From Monoraphidium neglectum (lineage: Eukaryota; Chlorophyta; Chlorophyceae; Sphaeropleales; Selenastraceae), in contig NW_014011495.1 of the NCBI RefSeq assembly GCF_000611645.1, positions 1-10,368 on the forward strand: DNA of 10,368 nucleotides, read 5' to 3'. Shown piece after piece: positions 1 to 8,565 of the stretch (the stretch's first letter is position 1; each line of letters starts with the position of its first letter). The notes under the pieces were generated by a model. The model saw nothing but the letters and a program-made list of their open reading frames with translations, had not been told where the DNA came from and searched no databases. Made by a program: the position numbers and the translations under genes.

Positions 1-2
1 GC

Positions 3-155
3 CAGGTCCTGCAGGAGATGCTGGACATGCTGCGTGACCACTCCAACAACCACCACAACGAGAAGCTGGAGCTCATCGTGATCGTGCTGCTCATAGTGGG
101 GGTCTGCGTGGCACTGCTGGAGCTCGCGGGCCTGCTGGGCTGGGTGAGGCAGTGA
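3..155 (+). CDS. RMD1/DUF155-family membrane protein, C-terminal end (partial)
   Basis: This is the last 50 codons of a gene entering from the left, ending in TGA at 153-155. The visible protein reads QVLQEMLDMLRDHSNNHHNE, then a strongly hydrophobic segment (from LELIVIVLLIV to LLGW, about 24 residues) and a short tail GWVRQ. A 'LEMLRDH.NN.H...LE' stretch followed by one C-terminal membrane helix is the usual ending of the RMD1/SIF2/RMND1 (DUF155) family. Its members are tail-anchored proteins, several of them mitochondrial and tied to mitochondrial translation. The family call is from memory of this motif. The exact member and its compartment cannot be told from 50 residues. The bases GCCAG just before GTC could also be a 3' splice site, so the first two codons may be intron. 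Confidence 0.68.
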   Translation, partial: QVLQEMLDMLRDHSNNHHNEKLELIVIVLLIVGVCVALLELAGLLGWVRQ

Positions 156-157
156 CG

Positions 158-176
158 GCGGCCGCAGGGCGGCCGC
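158..176. repeat. Twin GCGGCCGC palindromes after the RMD1-family stop
   Basis: Two identical 8-base palindromes, at 158-165 and 169-176, are separated by AGG. Because each is self-complementary, the two can pair with each other to give an 8-bp all-GC stem with a three-base loop, starting two bases after the stop codon. Its function is unknown, and chance is a real option in a GC-rich genome. Confidence 0.5.
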
Positions 177-818
177 ACAAACTCGCTCCCAACTTTCAGG
201 CCTTTTCGCCGCTGCCGCTGCTGCTTCCTGAGTCTGCGCCCTGAATGTTTTCCTTGATCGATCTCTTTTTGGTTGTTGTCAGGCCTACTGTTCAGCACGG
301 GTGCATGCATGGCCCCATCCAAGGGGTTGGGGGAGTCGTCCCCGCACAGAGCGAGTGTAACGCCTGTGGCGCACCCAGCGCCACGCGCATGAGCCACACG
401 TCAATGGCGCCAAAGTGTATTCCCCAGGGGCCGGGGGTGGGAGCAGAGACGGCTGGCTGCATACAAACCTGTGTAAATGTATGTCAGCATGCACGTGCGC
501 GTATGACTTGCGCGCAAGGCAGGTGTGCAGGCTGAAGCTTTGCACAAGCAGGCATCCCAGGGTCACAAGAACATGCGCAGCAGCGGCTCATGGGCCCATG
601 CTTTTGGGGGCAAGCTGACACTGCTTGCTTGCTGCGGGGGGCTATCACATGTTGCGTGCGCAGCTTGCGGCTGAGTGCGCATTTGCACTAGGGTCAACGG
701 CTGCGGCGCATTTGGTGTAAGCATCACAGCCGTGCAACTATGGATGACGGCGTGCGGGCCCGCCAGGGCTGCTTCGCGACAAGAAATTCTTTCCAACGCG
801 GCTGGCCACGTCGCTCTT

Positions 819-827
819 TATAAAAAA
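819..827 (+). promoter_or_regulatory. TATA-like element (tentative)
   Basis: The stretch CTTTATAAAAAAAGGG stands out as the most AT-rich run in the GC-rich upstream region and matches a TATA box reading rightwards. It is about 690 bases from the NAB1 start codon. It would serve NAB1 only if the 5'UTR is long or contains an intron. The link is inference. Confidence 0.3.
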
Positions 828-1352
828 AGGGCACCCCCATAAAATGCTGACCCGGTCAGGCCTCGGGAAACTAGGCAGAATGTATGCCTGATGGTGCATG
901 ATTGGGCACCCGACACAGCTATGAGACCCCTCTGTTTGGGCGGCAGCTGTCAGCATGGCGGTGGCAGTGATCAGATTCAGATGGCACTCGGCCAGGGCTC
1001 AGCAAAGCGACCCCGGCAACCCGCGCGTGGCCCTCTATGGCCTGGGGAGATTCCATTGCAGCTGCAGGTGAGAAGATCCCATACACTAGGAGGCAATCAG
1101 GAGAAGAGTGGGCAGAAGCCAACGCCGTCCCAAACGCGTGTCACCATCGCTGCCCAGTGATGGCGCCACGCGTGCACAGCAGCGGAAGGGCGGCGGCCGG
1201 CCCGACGGCAGGCCCGCGCCGATCCCATGGCGCAGCGCACGCACCCGGCGATGCGGGCCGCATCTGTTTGTGCTGGCAATGCTAATTTTGAGTGCAGACG
1301 GGGGATTTGGGGTCTGGCAGCGCGATGGGGGCCATGCGGGGCAACTATCTCT

Positions 1353-1366
1353 AAAACCGCGGTTTT
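1353..1366. promoter_or_regulatory. 14-base perfect palindrome upstream of NAB1
   Basis: AAAACCGCGGTTTT is a perfect inverted repeat centred about 150 bases upstream of the NAB1 start codon. Its AT flanks and CG-rich centre differ from the surrounding GC-rich sequence, so it could be a dimeric transcription-factor site. I cannot match it to a known element. Confidence 0.35.
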
Positions 1367-1511
1367 CGCAGAAAAGCCCGAGACTCACTCAGGCCGTTCG
1401 TCCCCTGTCCCCCCGCTCTTTGCTAGCCCCCCAAGCCACACCGCGTTATTGCGCGTGTCAGCAATCGGCCAGCGGCCCTGCTAGATCGGGGGCGCCAGGC
1501 CAGCACAAACA

Positions 1512-3604
1512 ATGGCCGACGACCCGACGGAGCAGGCCCCTGTCCCGACAGCAGAGGCGCCAGCCGAGCAGCCCGAGGAAGGGAGCCACAGACTAAGGGG
1601 GACAGTCAAGTGGTTCAACGCCACCAAGGTGGGGCCTCGCCCCGCTGGGGGGCGTAGCAGGTCTCGATCTGGCGACAGGAGCAGCCAGAGGGGAGATTCC
1701 AGGGCGCAAATAAAGCAGTTGGGTCTCTTCTTTCCCATACAATCGTCGCCGTGGCGTCGCAGGGGTTCGGTTTCATCACACCCTCTGGGGACGACTCTGG
1801 CGAGGTCAAGGAGGACCTGTTTGTGCATCAGGTGTGCGATTGTACCCATCGGAGATCCCGCCGAGGGCAGATCTCCGGGCTTCGACCGCGGGGCCGGGTT
1901 GACCCGGGCCCGGCAGCGCCCCGCGACCTCGCCTGCCCCCGTGGAAATGCGCGGCATAACGAGAAGCCCATCTACATCCCCCTTGCGCGCAGACGAGCAT
2001 CCAGGTCGAGGGCTTCCGAAGCCTGCGGGAGGGCGAGGAGGTCGAATACGATGTGGAGGAGGGCCCAGACGGGCGCACTAAAGCCATAAATGTGACGGGC
2101 CCGTCGGGCTCGGCCCCCATGGTGTGTGCCCGCAAGGGATTCGCGCATGGGTGCGGGCGCATTGTCCTGCGCGGCGGGAGCGACGCAGTGCTGGGGGCGC
2201 GTCGCGCGCTCTGGAGCGGTGCTGAGTTGGTTGTGAGGAATAATGGCGCGCCAGGCTGGGGAGCAAACGGCAGCAATGGGTCGGCGCGTCGAGGGATGCG
2301 AGCAGGTGCACAAGCTGCTCAGCAGTGGCGGGGCGATGCTGCGGCGCAGCGGGGCAGAGATCCCGGCACGGATCATGGAGAGTTCGTCTGCCGCCCGCAC
2401 AGATTAGACCGCTGGCGGAAATGACACCGATATGCTCACCAGGCCCTGCCTGCCGTCGCCACCCTCAACACATCGCCGATTGCAGGGCGCTCCCCGGCGG
2501 GCGTCTCGCGGCAGCGGAACGCCCGTGGCGGGCGCAGCACCGGGCGGCGGCGGCGGCGCATTCCGCGGTGGCGGCCGTGGGCGGGGGCCGGGGCCTGCGG
2601 GCCCCGCGGCAGGCTACTTCTACCCTCCTGCAGGTTATGGATACTACCCCGGCGGCTACTACCCTGGCGCCTACTACCCGCCGCCGCACGCCTTCCCAGG
2701 CATGCGCGGCGGCAGGGGCATGCGCGGGCGCGGCCGGTTCGGCGGCGGGCGGGGAGAGGGTGGTGAGGGCGGGGAGCCCAGCGGCCTGCAGGTGCGGGCG
2801 GCTGCCGGGCGGCTGGTGTGGTTGTGCCGCGGTGGCGCATCAGCAGCACGGGCGCGCTGCCGCAGGAGCCAGCCGCGGCGGGAGATGGTGGATCCACGTG
2901 GCAGCAGGCACGGTTGGGGCTTACCGGCTCTTGTAAGCGCGCGGGGCCAGCGACCAGCATCTCGCCATGCCCTTGGCCTTGGCAACGCGGCGCTGTGGCC
3001 CTTCTTTCACCCTCCCTGTGGCCACCTGCCGTGCCGCAGGTGGTGGTGCACAACCTTCCCTGGTCGTGCACGTGGCAGCAGCTGAAGGACACCTTCCGGG
3101 AGTGGCGGGTGGAGCGGGCAGACATCGTGCTCGACGCCTGGGGCAAGAGCAGGTGGGGGGGCGGGCCCGCAGCCACAGGGGCGGCGATGCCAGGGGGGGC
3201 TGGGTAGTGGGCGGTGGCGTAGGGTGCCATGAAGTGTGCGCCGGCCACGCAGTGTGCGGCCGCCTTGAGAGGCAGCGGGGTGTCAAGTCAACTGCTGGCA
3301 GGCGAGCTGGTTGCCGTAGGGTGTACACGCTCTGCAACCTATCAAGGCACACATGCAGTCGTAAACGCCTCCCTACATCACCCCTCTCCTCCCCTCCCCT
3401 GTTCCTCCCATCAATTGGTACACCCTCCTCTTTCCTCCTTTCCCATCTCCCCCTCAATCTCCCCCTCATCCCATCAACCTGCGCAGGGGCTTTGGCACGG
3501 TGCGCTTCACGACGCGGGAGGACGCGGACGCCGCCATCGAGAAGCTCAACAACTCGGACTTTGAGGGCCGCACCATCACCGTGCGACTCGACCGCTACGC
3601 CTGA
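1512..3604 (+). CDS. NAB1: NAB1-type RNA-binding protein (cold-shock domain + RRM), six exons
   Basis: Exons are 1512-1628, 1763-1831, 1993-2121, 2486-2791, 3040-3152 and 3487-3604. All introns are GT-AG, with phases 0,0,0,0,2, giving 283 residues. Residues 28-98 form a cold-shock domain: GTVKWFN, RNP1 K39|GFGFI split by intron 1, RNP2 DLFVHQ at 57-62. Residues 106-207 are a linker with RGG-type repeats (FRGGGRGRG at 131-139; 178-195) and a Tyr/Pro-rich part (GYGYYPGGYYPGAYYPPP). Residues 208-283 are an RRM with VVVHNLPW and RGFGTVRF. This order is that of Chlamydomonas NAB1 (247 residues), a cytosolic repressor that binds light-harvesting-complex (LHCII) mRNAs and lowers their translation; that role is transferred by homology. 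The start codon has a good context (ACAATGG) and no in-frame rival. Cys217 is the only cysteine in the protein. The other known redox cysteine position is Ile262. Arginine methylation in the linker is known for NAB1 and is possible here. Confidence 0.93.
3369..3486 (+). repeat. Long pyrimidine tract ending NAB1 intron 5
   Basis: About 110 bases upstream of the last NAB1 acceptor (CTGCGCAG, ending at 3486) are almost only C and T, with runs such as CCCCTCTCCTCCCCTCCCC. Part of it is the polypyrimidine tract of the splice site, but it is far longer than needed. The GT donor of this intron is at 3153. Confidence 0.7.
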
Positions 3605-5348
3605 AGACCTGAAGAAAACTGCGCTGAACCTGAGTAGCCCGAGCGGGGGCCGCAGCCGCGGCCGCGGTCGCACGCGGTCGGGGTGGCCGCGGCCAAGAGC
3701 GCCTGCCCCACACCTGCGCGCCCAGCGGCGGTGGCTGCGCCCCCGCGCGGCGTTTTAATTTTGGCCGAGCGTCTCGAGGCGAGGCAGCGAGCCACCTTCG
3801 CGGCAGTTGTGCAGCAACCGCCGAGGCCCGACCTTGGTGGTGGAGGCTGTCTCAGCAGCTGCGGCGAGCGCGGTCTCATGGTTGCACTGGCACCGCTGCC
3901 CCGACGGCAGGGAAAGCGGCATGGATGGCGGCGGCCCTGCAGCAGTGGCGGTGGCGGCGGCGGTAGCGGCAGCAGCGGTGCTGGCTTTCAGTCGATGCCC
4001 AAGCTGGCAGCTGCCACGCCTCACGTCGCAGCCGTTCAGTCCGGTGTGTCGGCTTCAGCATTCGCCTAGCAGCAGCAACATGACAGCGGCCGCGTCTGCG
4101 GCAGCTTGGGGGGCGGCAGCCGACCACCCTGCTGGGTGGACCCTGGACAGCGGTGCCCGAGGGTCGCTACGCCCCACCAGCTTCTCGCGCCCGCCGGCAT
4201 CTGGCCTCAACTCAGCCGCTGCATCCTGGTGGCACGCTGGATGCGCGGCTTGGTGGCTTGCTTTGCTGCACTGGCCTGGTCTGTGGAGCGCCGTGCATTC
4301 GGTGGCGGTGCCCTGCCCATGAGCGAGTTTTCCCAGCTGCAGCTTACTGCTTTTCCCTGCCTAGGTTTGCCTGAGTGCACGTATGAAAGTACGTGGTTGT
4401 TTTCTTGGCACGCTTGTGTTCTTGCTTGCCGCTTGTGTTTGTTGTCCATATGAGTGGCGCTGCCGGCGCCGGCTTTGGCCGCGGAGTGGCGCGTGCTTGT
4501 TTCCTCCCGCAGATGGTGCGGTGGTTGCGTAGCGACAGGGCACGGCGTGGCTTGTGCCGGCTTCCCTCAGGCAGGGGGCGCGTGTCTCGCGAACTTGGTG
4601 GTCTCCTTTCTGTCGGCGGCCAGCGCCTAGCGCTCGAGCTGGCCGCTGCCCGTGCGGTGTGTCGGCTACCCTTGCTGCCCTCTATCGCGGCGGGTGTATG
4701 TGAGAGTCGCGCACATGCGCAGTCGCTCAACACCGCGTGCTGTGCCTGACCTGCTCCCCACACCGTCGGAACCCAACAGAGCTCGGTAACAACGCTTCGG
4801 GAGTTGACCTTTGCACTCGCATCGGTTTGAGGGGCCACGGCGTCTCTTGCACCGCCAATCAGGCACGGATGGACGCGCAGCTGCCAATGCATGACTGCAA
4901 AGTGCTGCCTGCAAGACCGATTGGAAAAAAAAGCGATCGACGGGACGCGCACACGGATATGCTGCAGGGGACGGACTGCATGCTGTCCACTTCTATACAC
5001 ACGGCAGCCAGGTTGCCGTGTGAATGCTGATGCTCACACTACTGTGCAAGAAGCCAGCATCCCTGGGATCAGAGGCCTGTGACTTGCAGCGTGGGCTGAG
5101 CTGGCAGCCGCATGCGACCCCCAGAATTCTCTGCTGGTGGGCTGCAGTGTCAGTTGTTGAATTGCTTCCGTGACTTCATTTGCAGTGCCTGCGGGGACTA
5201 GTATCAGAGCGAAGGTCCTGCTGTTCGGCGGCCAAAATCTCTGTTCTCCCCGCGTGCTCCACTAGTCACACCGCCCACGTGCGGGCCATCGCTTGCAGAG
5301 AATCAGGTCCCCGTAAACCAGATAGGATAGTTCAGGACGCTGATCAGA
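3605..5348. other. Intergenic region between NAB1 and the CtlX-type gene
   Basis: I can support no gene in these 1.74 kb. It should contain the NAB1 3'UTR and the promoter and 5'UTR of the next gene. A 12-base palindrome, CCGCGGCCGCGG, lies at 3656-3667. GCN/CAG-type low complexity fills about 3920-3985. A hairpin sits at 4998-5022. No TGTAA polyadenylation signal was found on the plus strand across the whole stretch, so the NAB1 3' end cannot be placed. The longest minus-strand frame (4344-5000) starts with GTG, has no recognisable motif and is rich in Arg, Ser and Cys, as expected of non-coding GC-rich DNA. An acceptor-like TTCATTTGCAG near 5176-5186 might end a 5'UTR intron of the next gene. 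Confidence 0.6.
4998..5022. repeat. Hairpin: 9-bp perfect stem extended to 11 bp
   Basis: CACACGGCA at 4998-5006 and TGCCGTGTG at 5014-5022 are perfect reverse complements. One G-T and one C-G pair extend the stem inward, leaving a three-base loop CAG. It lies about 330 bases upstream of the CtlX-type start codon and may be part of a transcript end or a 5' leader. It could also act only as DNA. Confidence 0.5.
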
Positions 5349-6930
5349 ATGCTTTCAAGCATTGCGGCCGCAGTTGTGTCGGGAGGAGCGAGCGCGGCAG
5401 GATGGGCCCCGATCATAGCGAGGAGGGGCCTCAGTGTACTGGCAAACGGTGCGCAATCCCACGCAGAGCGCTGCCATGTCGGCGGGCGGGTCAAAAGTGG
5501 TCGGCGCCATTGCGCTTTGCTGCACATGCGCACAGGGCAGAGTCGCCGTGTTTCCCCCAGCCATACCCTTACATGTTTATGTGCAGGCGAGACTGTGCCG
5601 CTGCCGGGATCTGCTGACGAGGCCGTGCTGGTGCGGCTGCCGCAGCGGCCGTATGGCGCGACCGCCGAATTGCCCGACTCAGTGGCGGCGCAGGTCAAGG
5701 GTGGGTCTGCCGGCTCCCCGCGCGCGCACACTGCACGGGTGTGATGGGCAACAATTGGCAGTGGCAGCAGCAGCGTATTGCTAAGCTTGGCTGCTGGGTT
5801 GTGGGCGCGTGGCTCTCGCGCATGGCGGCGCCTCTGGTCATGCCTGCGGACATGCGGGCAAGCGTCCCCTTTGTGCGCGAAGCGCACGCCTCCCCGTGCG
5901 CCCCGCCACCCGCGCCCTGGACACCCCCTTTCCCCACCAGGCGCGGGCCGCGTAGCGGTGCTGCGTGAGGCGTTTGCGGCGTCGGGCGTCGAGCCGAAGC
6001 AGCTGGGGCAGGTGCGGGGCGGCGGGTGAAGGCGGCGAGGCGAGGCACGTCGCGCTCCGCAACGCGCCATGCATGCGGGGGACGCGCTGTGGGCGGTTGC
6101 ATGGAATTTGGGGTTGTTGACAGCTGAGTAGGCGCCCCGTGGAATTGCCGCAGCACTCTACAATAGGTTCGTCACCTGCGACGCTGAATGGCACGGGGGT
6201 GACTTCCCCCACCTCCTGCTGCACAAGCAGCTTCCCGGTACCCCAAGTCAGAAAAAAGCCTGCGGTGGGGTGGCGTGGAACACTGCTCACATCACCCTGC
6301 CCCCGTGCGCGCCCACCCCGCAGCTCGTTAGCCCCCTCACGCGCGGCGCCGTCGCGCTGGACAGCGCCAGCCTGCAGCCCGAGAACGCCCTCGTGGTGGA
6401 CGAGTACACGCACGACACAGCCTCGGGACGATGGGGCCTGCGCCGCGCGGCGGTCGCGGCCGCCGAGTTCCTGCACGCGCAGGGCCTGAGGGTCTCGCTG
6501 GTGCCGGATGTGGCGGCGGCGGCGGCGGCGGGCGGCAGCGAGGGCGTGGGCAACGCGGTGCATGCGGTGCGCAGCGGCTTGAGCCCGCAGAGCACCAACC
6601 ACGTGCTCATGGTGGCGCCGACCGCGTTTGGGTTCAACGAGCAGGCGGCGCAGGACAACGCCTTCATGCACGCCAGCACCAAGGCGCAGGAGGGCGGCAA
6701 CCCCCTCACAAACCAGGTGCGGTGGGGATATGAGGCGGCTAGACTGCGGATTTCTTGCAAATTTGCAAGGCAAGTGCTAATTGCTTGGGGTTGGCGCGCT
6801 CCAGGCAGGGTATGCTGCCCGGTCCCCAGGCTGCCGCCCTCAACTGCGATTTCCTGCACGATGATACGATTTGTCGTAGTTTACATCTGAAACCCACCTT
6901 GCAAACACGCACGCGCGCGCCTGTGCGCGT

Positions 6931-6967
<37 letters not shown>

Positions 6968-8526
6968 CACACACACGCACACACACCCTTCCGCATGTCC
7001 ACGCCGCGGCGCCGTCGCCAGGTGCTGCGCGAGTTTGCCGGCCTCCACCGCCAGCTCACCGACTGGGCCGGCGTCCGCGTGTCGCTGATGCAGCACGCCG
7101 TCTCCCACGGCACCCCCGACGCCGTCTTCCCCAACAACTGGTTCTCGACGCACGCGGCGCGCGAGGGCGGGGGCGCGGGGGCGTCGGCGGAGCGCACCAT
7201 GGTGCTGTACCCCATGAAGTGCCCCAACCGCGCGGCGGAGCGGCGGCCAGACATCATCGCGGCGCTGGACAAGCTGCAGGGCTATGGGCGGCTGGTGGAC
7301 CTCACGGGCGCGGAGCGCGAGGAGCAGCAGCGCTCCTTCGAGGGCACGGGTGGGGCTGAGGGCGGGGTTGGATCGGGCGCGGGTGTGCGGGGCCGAGAGG
7401 GTGCGGTCGTGAGGCGCGCGCGAGCTGCCGGATGGGGTGGTGGGGCTGGGGGCCAAGGCACGTGTCAGCCTGGAGCGTAGTATCCTGCTCACACCCAGAG
7501 CCATGCCCAGGCAGGGCACGCTGGGTTGGGCATTGGCGGGCACGGCCTTGGCCGCACAACCGGTTCCTGAGGCCCAAAGCCGAAAGCCTGGCTCAGCCAG
7601 CCTGTCGACCCGCTACCTCTCCTTTTCCATCTTGCTTTGTCCTCTTGCGCCTTCAACTCTACTCTCCGTTTCATAGGAATACCCCATCCTCCACACACAC
7701 ACACTTACGCACCCGCCCCCAGGTGTCCTGGTGCTGGACCGCATCAACGGCGTGGCGTACGTGGCCCTCAGTGAGCGCGCCAACGCGGCCCTGGCGGAGC
7801 AGTGGGTGCAGGAGCTGGGCTACAACGAGCTCGTCACGTTCCACTCCCACGACACGGCAAACAAGTGAGGGGGGCGGACAGACGCGCCACCGGCCCGCGG
7901 GCCGGGATGCATTCAGGAACGTGGGCCTGAGCGTCAGGGGCTGCCGCCGCGCCGCTGTGGCCGGCCGGCTCGCCTGGCACGCGCCGCTCCCAGGCTTCAC
8001 CTGCGAGGGGCTGGTGCGCCGCGGCCTAACCCCAGTCTGGTGGCCGCTCACCTTGCACGCACCCGCTACATTTCCTGAAGTAGCTCGGCATTTGTAGCCC
8101 CTCACCGCACTGTCTGCTCAACCCCGGACAACCCCCCCCCCCACACACATGCACACCCCGCCCTGCAGGCCCGTGTACCACACCAATGTGATGATGGCGA
8201 TCGGCACCGGCGTGGCCGTGGTCTGCGCGGACAGCGTGCAGGACGCCTCAGAGCGCGCCCGCCTGCTGGCGTCCCTGCGCCGCGGCCGCGAGGTGGTTGA
8301 GATCAGCCAGGCCCAGATGGCCGCGCTGTGCGGCAACGTGCTGGAGCTGCAGGACGGCCGGGGCCTGCCCGTCATGGCCATGAGCACCCAGGCCCACAAC
8401 GCGTTCACGGAGGACCAGCGCAGGGTGCTGCTGCGCCACGTGGCGGGCCTCGTGCACGCGCCCATAGACACGCTCGAGAAGGTGGGCGGCGGCGGCGTGA
8501 GGTGCGCGCTGGCGGAGCTCTTCTGA
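5349..8526 (+). CDS. ctlX: CtlX-type guanidino-group-modifying hydrolase (arginine deiminase-related) with long N-terminal extension, seven exons
   Basis: Exons are 5349-5448, 5587-5700, 5941-6011, 6324-6716, 7022-7349, 7723-7864 and 8169-8526, with intron phases 1,1,0,0,1,2, giving 501 residues. Residues 189-501 match the bacterial CtlX (citrulline utilization hydrolase, formerly arginine deiminase-related) family over its full length. Visible motifs are VLMVAPTAFGFN (189-200), TPDAVFPNNWFSTH (257-270), FEGTG (332-336) running into VLVLDR across intron 5, VYHTNVMMAIGTG (385-397), and GGGGVRCALAELF at the very end. Asp259, His387 and Cys495 are the likely catalytic residues of this Cys-dependent superfamily. 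The probable substrate is citrulline, arginine or a relative; this is not proven. Residues 1-34 (MLSSIAAAVVSGG...ARRGLSVLANG) look like a mitochondrial or plastid leader. Residues 35-188 I do not recognise. A Gly/Ala-rich loop at 271-283 interrupts the usual strand after FSTH. Exons 1-3 rest on splice signals and phase only. Confidence 0.9.
6512..6536 (+). repeat. GGC triplet run coding for polyalanine
   Basis: A near-perfect GGC/GCG triplet run in exon 4 of the CtlX-type gene codes for Ala159-Ala164 followed by glycines. It lies in the N-terminal extension, just before the conserved enzyme domain, and may vary in length between strains. Confidence 0.8.
6904..6987. repeat. CA microsatellite and alternating purine-pyrimidine tract in intron 4 of the CtlX-type gene
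   Basis: A (CA)n run at 6931-6987 is interrupted by two CG steps. It is preceded by ACACGCACGCGCGCGCC and TGTGCGCGTG, so about 84 bases alternate purine and pyrimidine almost without a break. The tract lies between the donor at 6717 and the acceptor at 7020-7021, about 35 bases before the exon. Confidence 0.95.
8132..8156 (+). repeat. C11 homopolymer and short CA tract in intron 6 of the CtlX-type gene
   Basis: Eleven C residues (8132-8142) are followed by ACACACATGCACAC just upstream of the last acceptor (CTGCAG, ending at 8168). A second short CA tract, at 7692-7703, sits in the same position before the exon 6 acceptor. So three introns of this gene carry CA repeats close to the 3' splice site. 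Confidence 0.85.
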
Positions 8527-8536
8527 TGAGTGCGCG

Positions 8537-8565
8537 GCCCCCGGCCAGGGGGCGGCGCCGGGGGC
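8537..8565. repeat. GC-rich hairpin just after the CtlX-type stop codon
   Basis: GCCCCCGGC at 8537-8545 is the exact reverse complement of GCCGGGGGC at 8557-8565, giving a 9-bp stem with an 11-base loop. It begins ten bases after the TGA. It could stabilise the mRNA 3' end or simply reflect the GC-rich composition. Confidence 0.5.

Larger units (their letters stand above)
156..1511. other. Intergenic region: 3' end of the RMD1-family gene and upstream region of NAB1
   Basis: I see no convincing gene here. The open frames on both strands are short, cysteine- and arginine-rich and lack recognisable motifs. The left part should be the 3'UTR of the RMD1-family gene. TGTAA, the usual green-algal polyadenylation signal, occurs at 356-360, 472-476 and 716-720. 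A TATA-like run lies at 819-827, a strong 5' splice-like CAG|GTGAGA at 1069-1077, and a 14-base palindrome at 1353-1366. The right part must hold the NAB1 promoter and 5'UTR. No GTAC core, the usual binding core of SBP-type transcription factors, is present between 600 and 1512. Confidence 0.6.

Noticed and set aside
1512..2081. NAB1 as a single unspliced 189-codon gene
   Set aside because: Reading through 1629 breaks the cold-shock domain directly after WFNATK. Splicing at 1629-1762 restores the KGFGFI motif and all later exons join in phase.
2436..3248. 270-codon minus-strand open frame
   Set aside because: It runs opposite NAB1 exons 4 and 5 and the intron between them. Its Arg/Pro/His-rich content is the mirror of the Gly/Tyr-rich linker; it has no motif.
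4344..5000. 218-codon minus-strand open frame in the spacer
   Set aside because: It starts with GTG, ends without any family motif and has the composition of random GC-rich DNA.
5303..6070. 255-codon minus-strand open frame
   Set aside because: It is antisense to CtlX exons 1-3 and their introns. It is Arg/Ala/Pro-rich with no recognisable domain.
6931..6987. Regular short repeats considered as a CRISPR-like array or telomere piece
   Set aside because: It is a simple dinucleotide microsatellite with no spacers, and no telomere-type (TTTAGGG) repeat is present.
6755..7480. 241-codon plus-strand open frame with a Thr-His repeat leading into the enzyme domain
   Set aside because: The Thr-His part is the intronic CA repeat. 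The spliced model joins Gln226 to Val227 in phase and continues the family domain; the tail after FEGTG is intron 5.
6881..7543. 220-codon minus-strand open frame with a Val-Cys run
   Set aside because: The repeats come from reading the CA microsatellite backwards, and the rest is antisense to CtlX exon 5.
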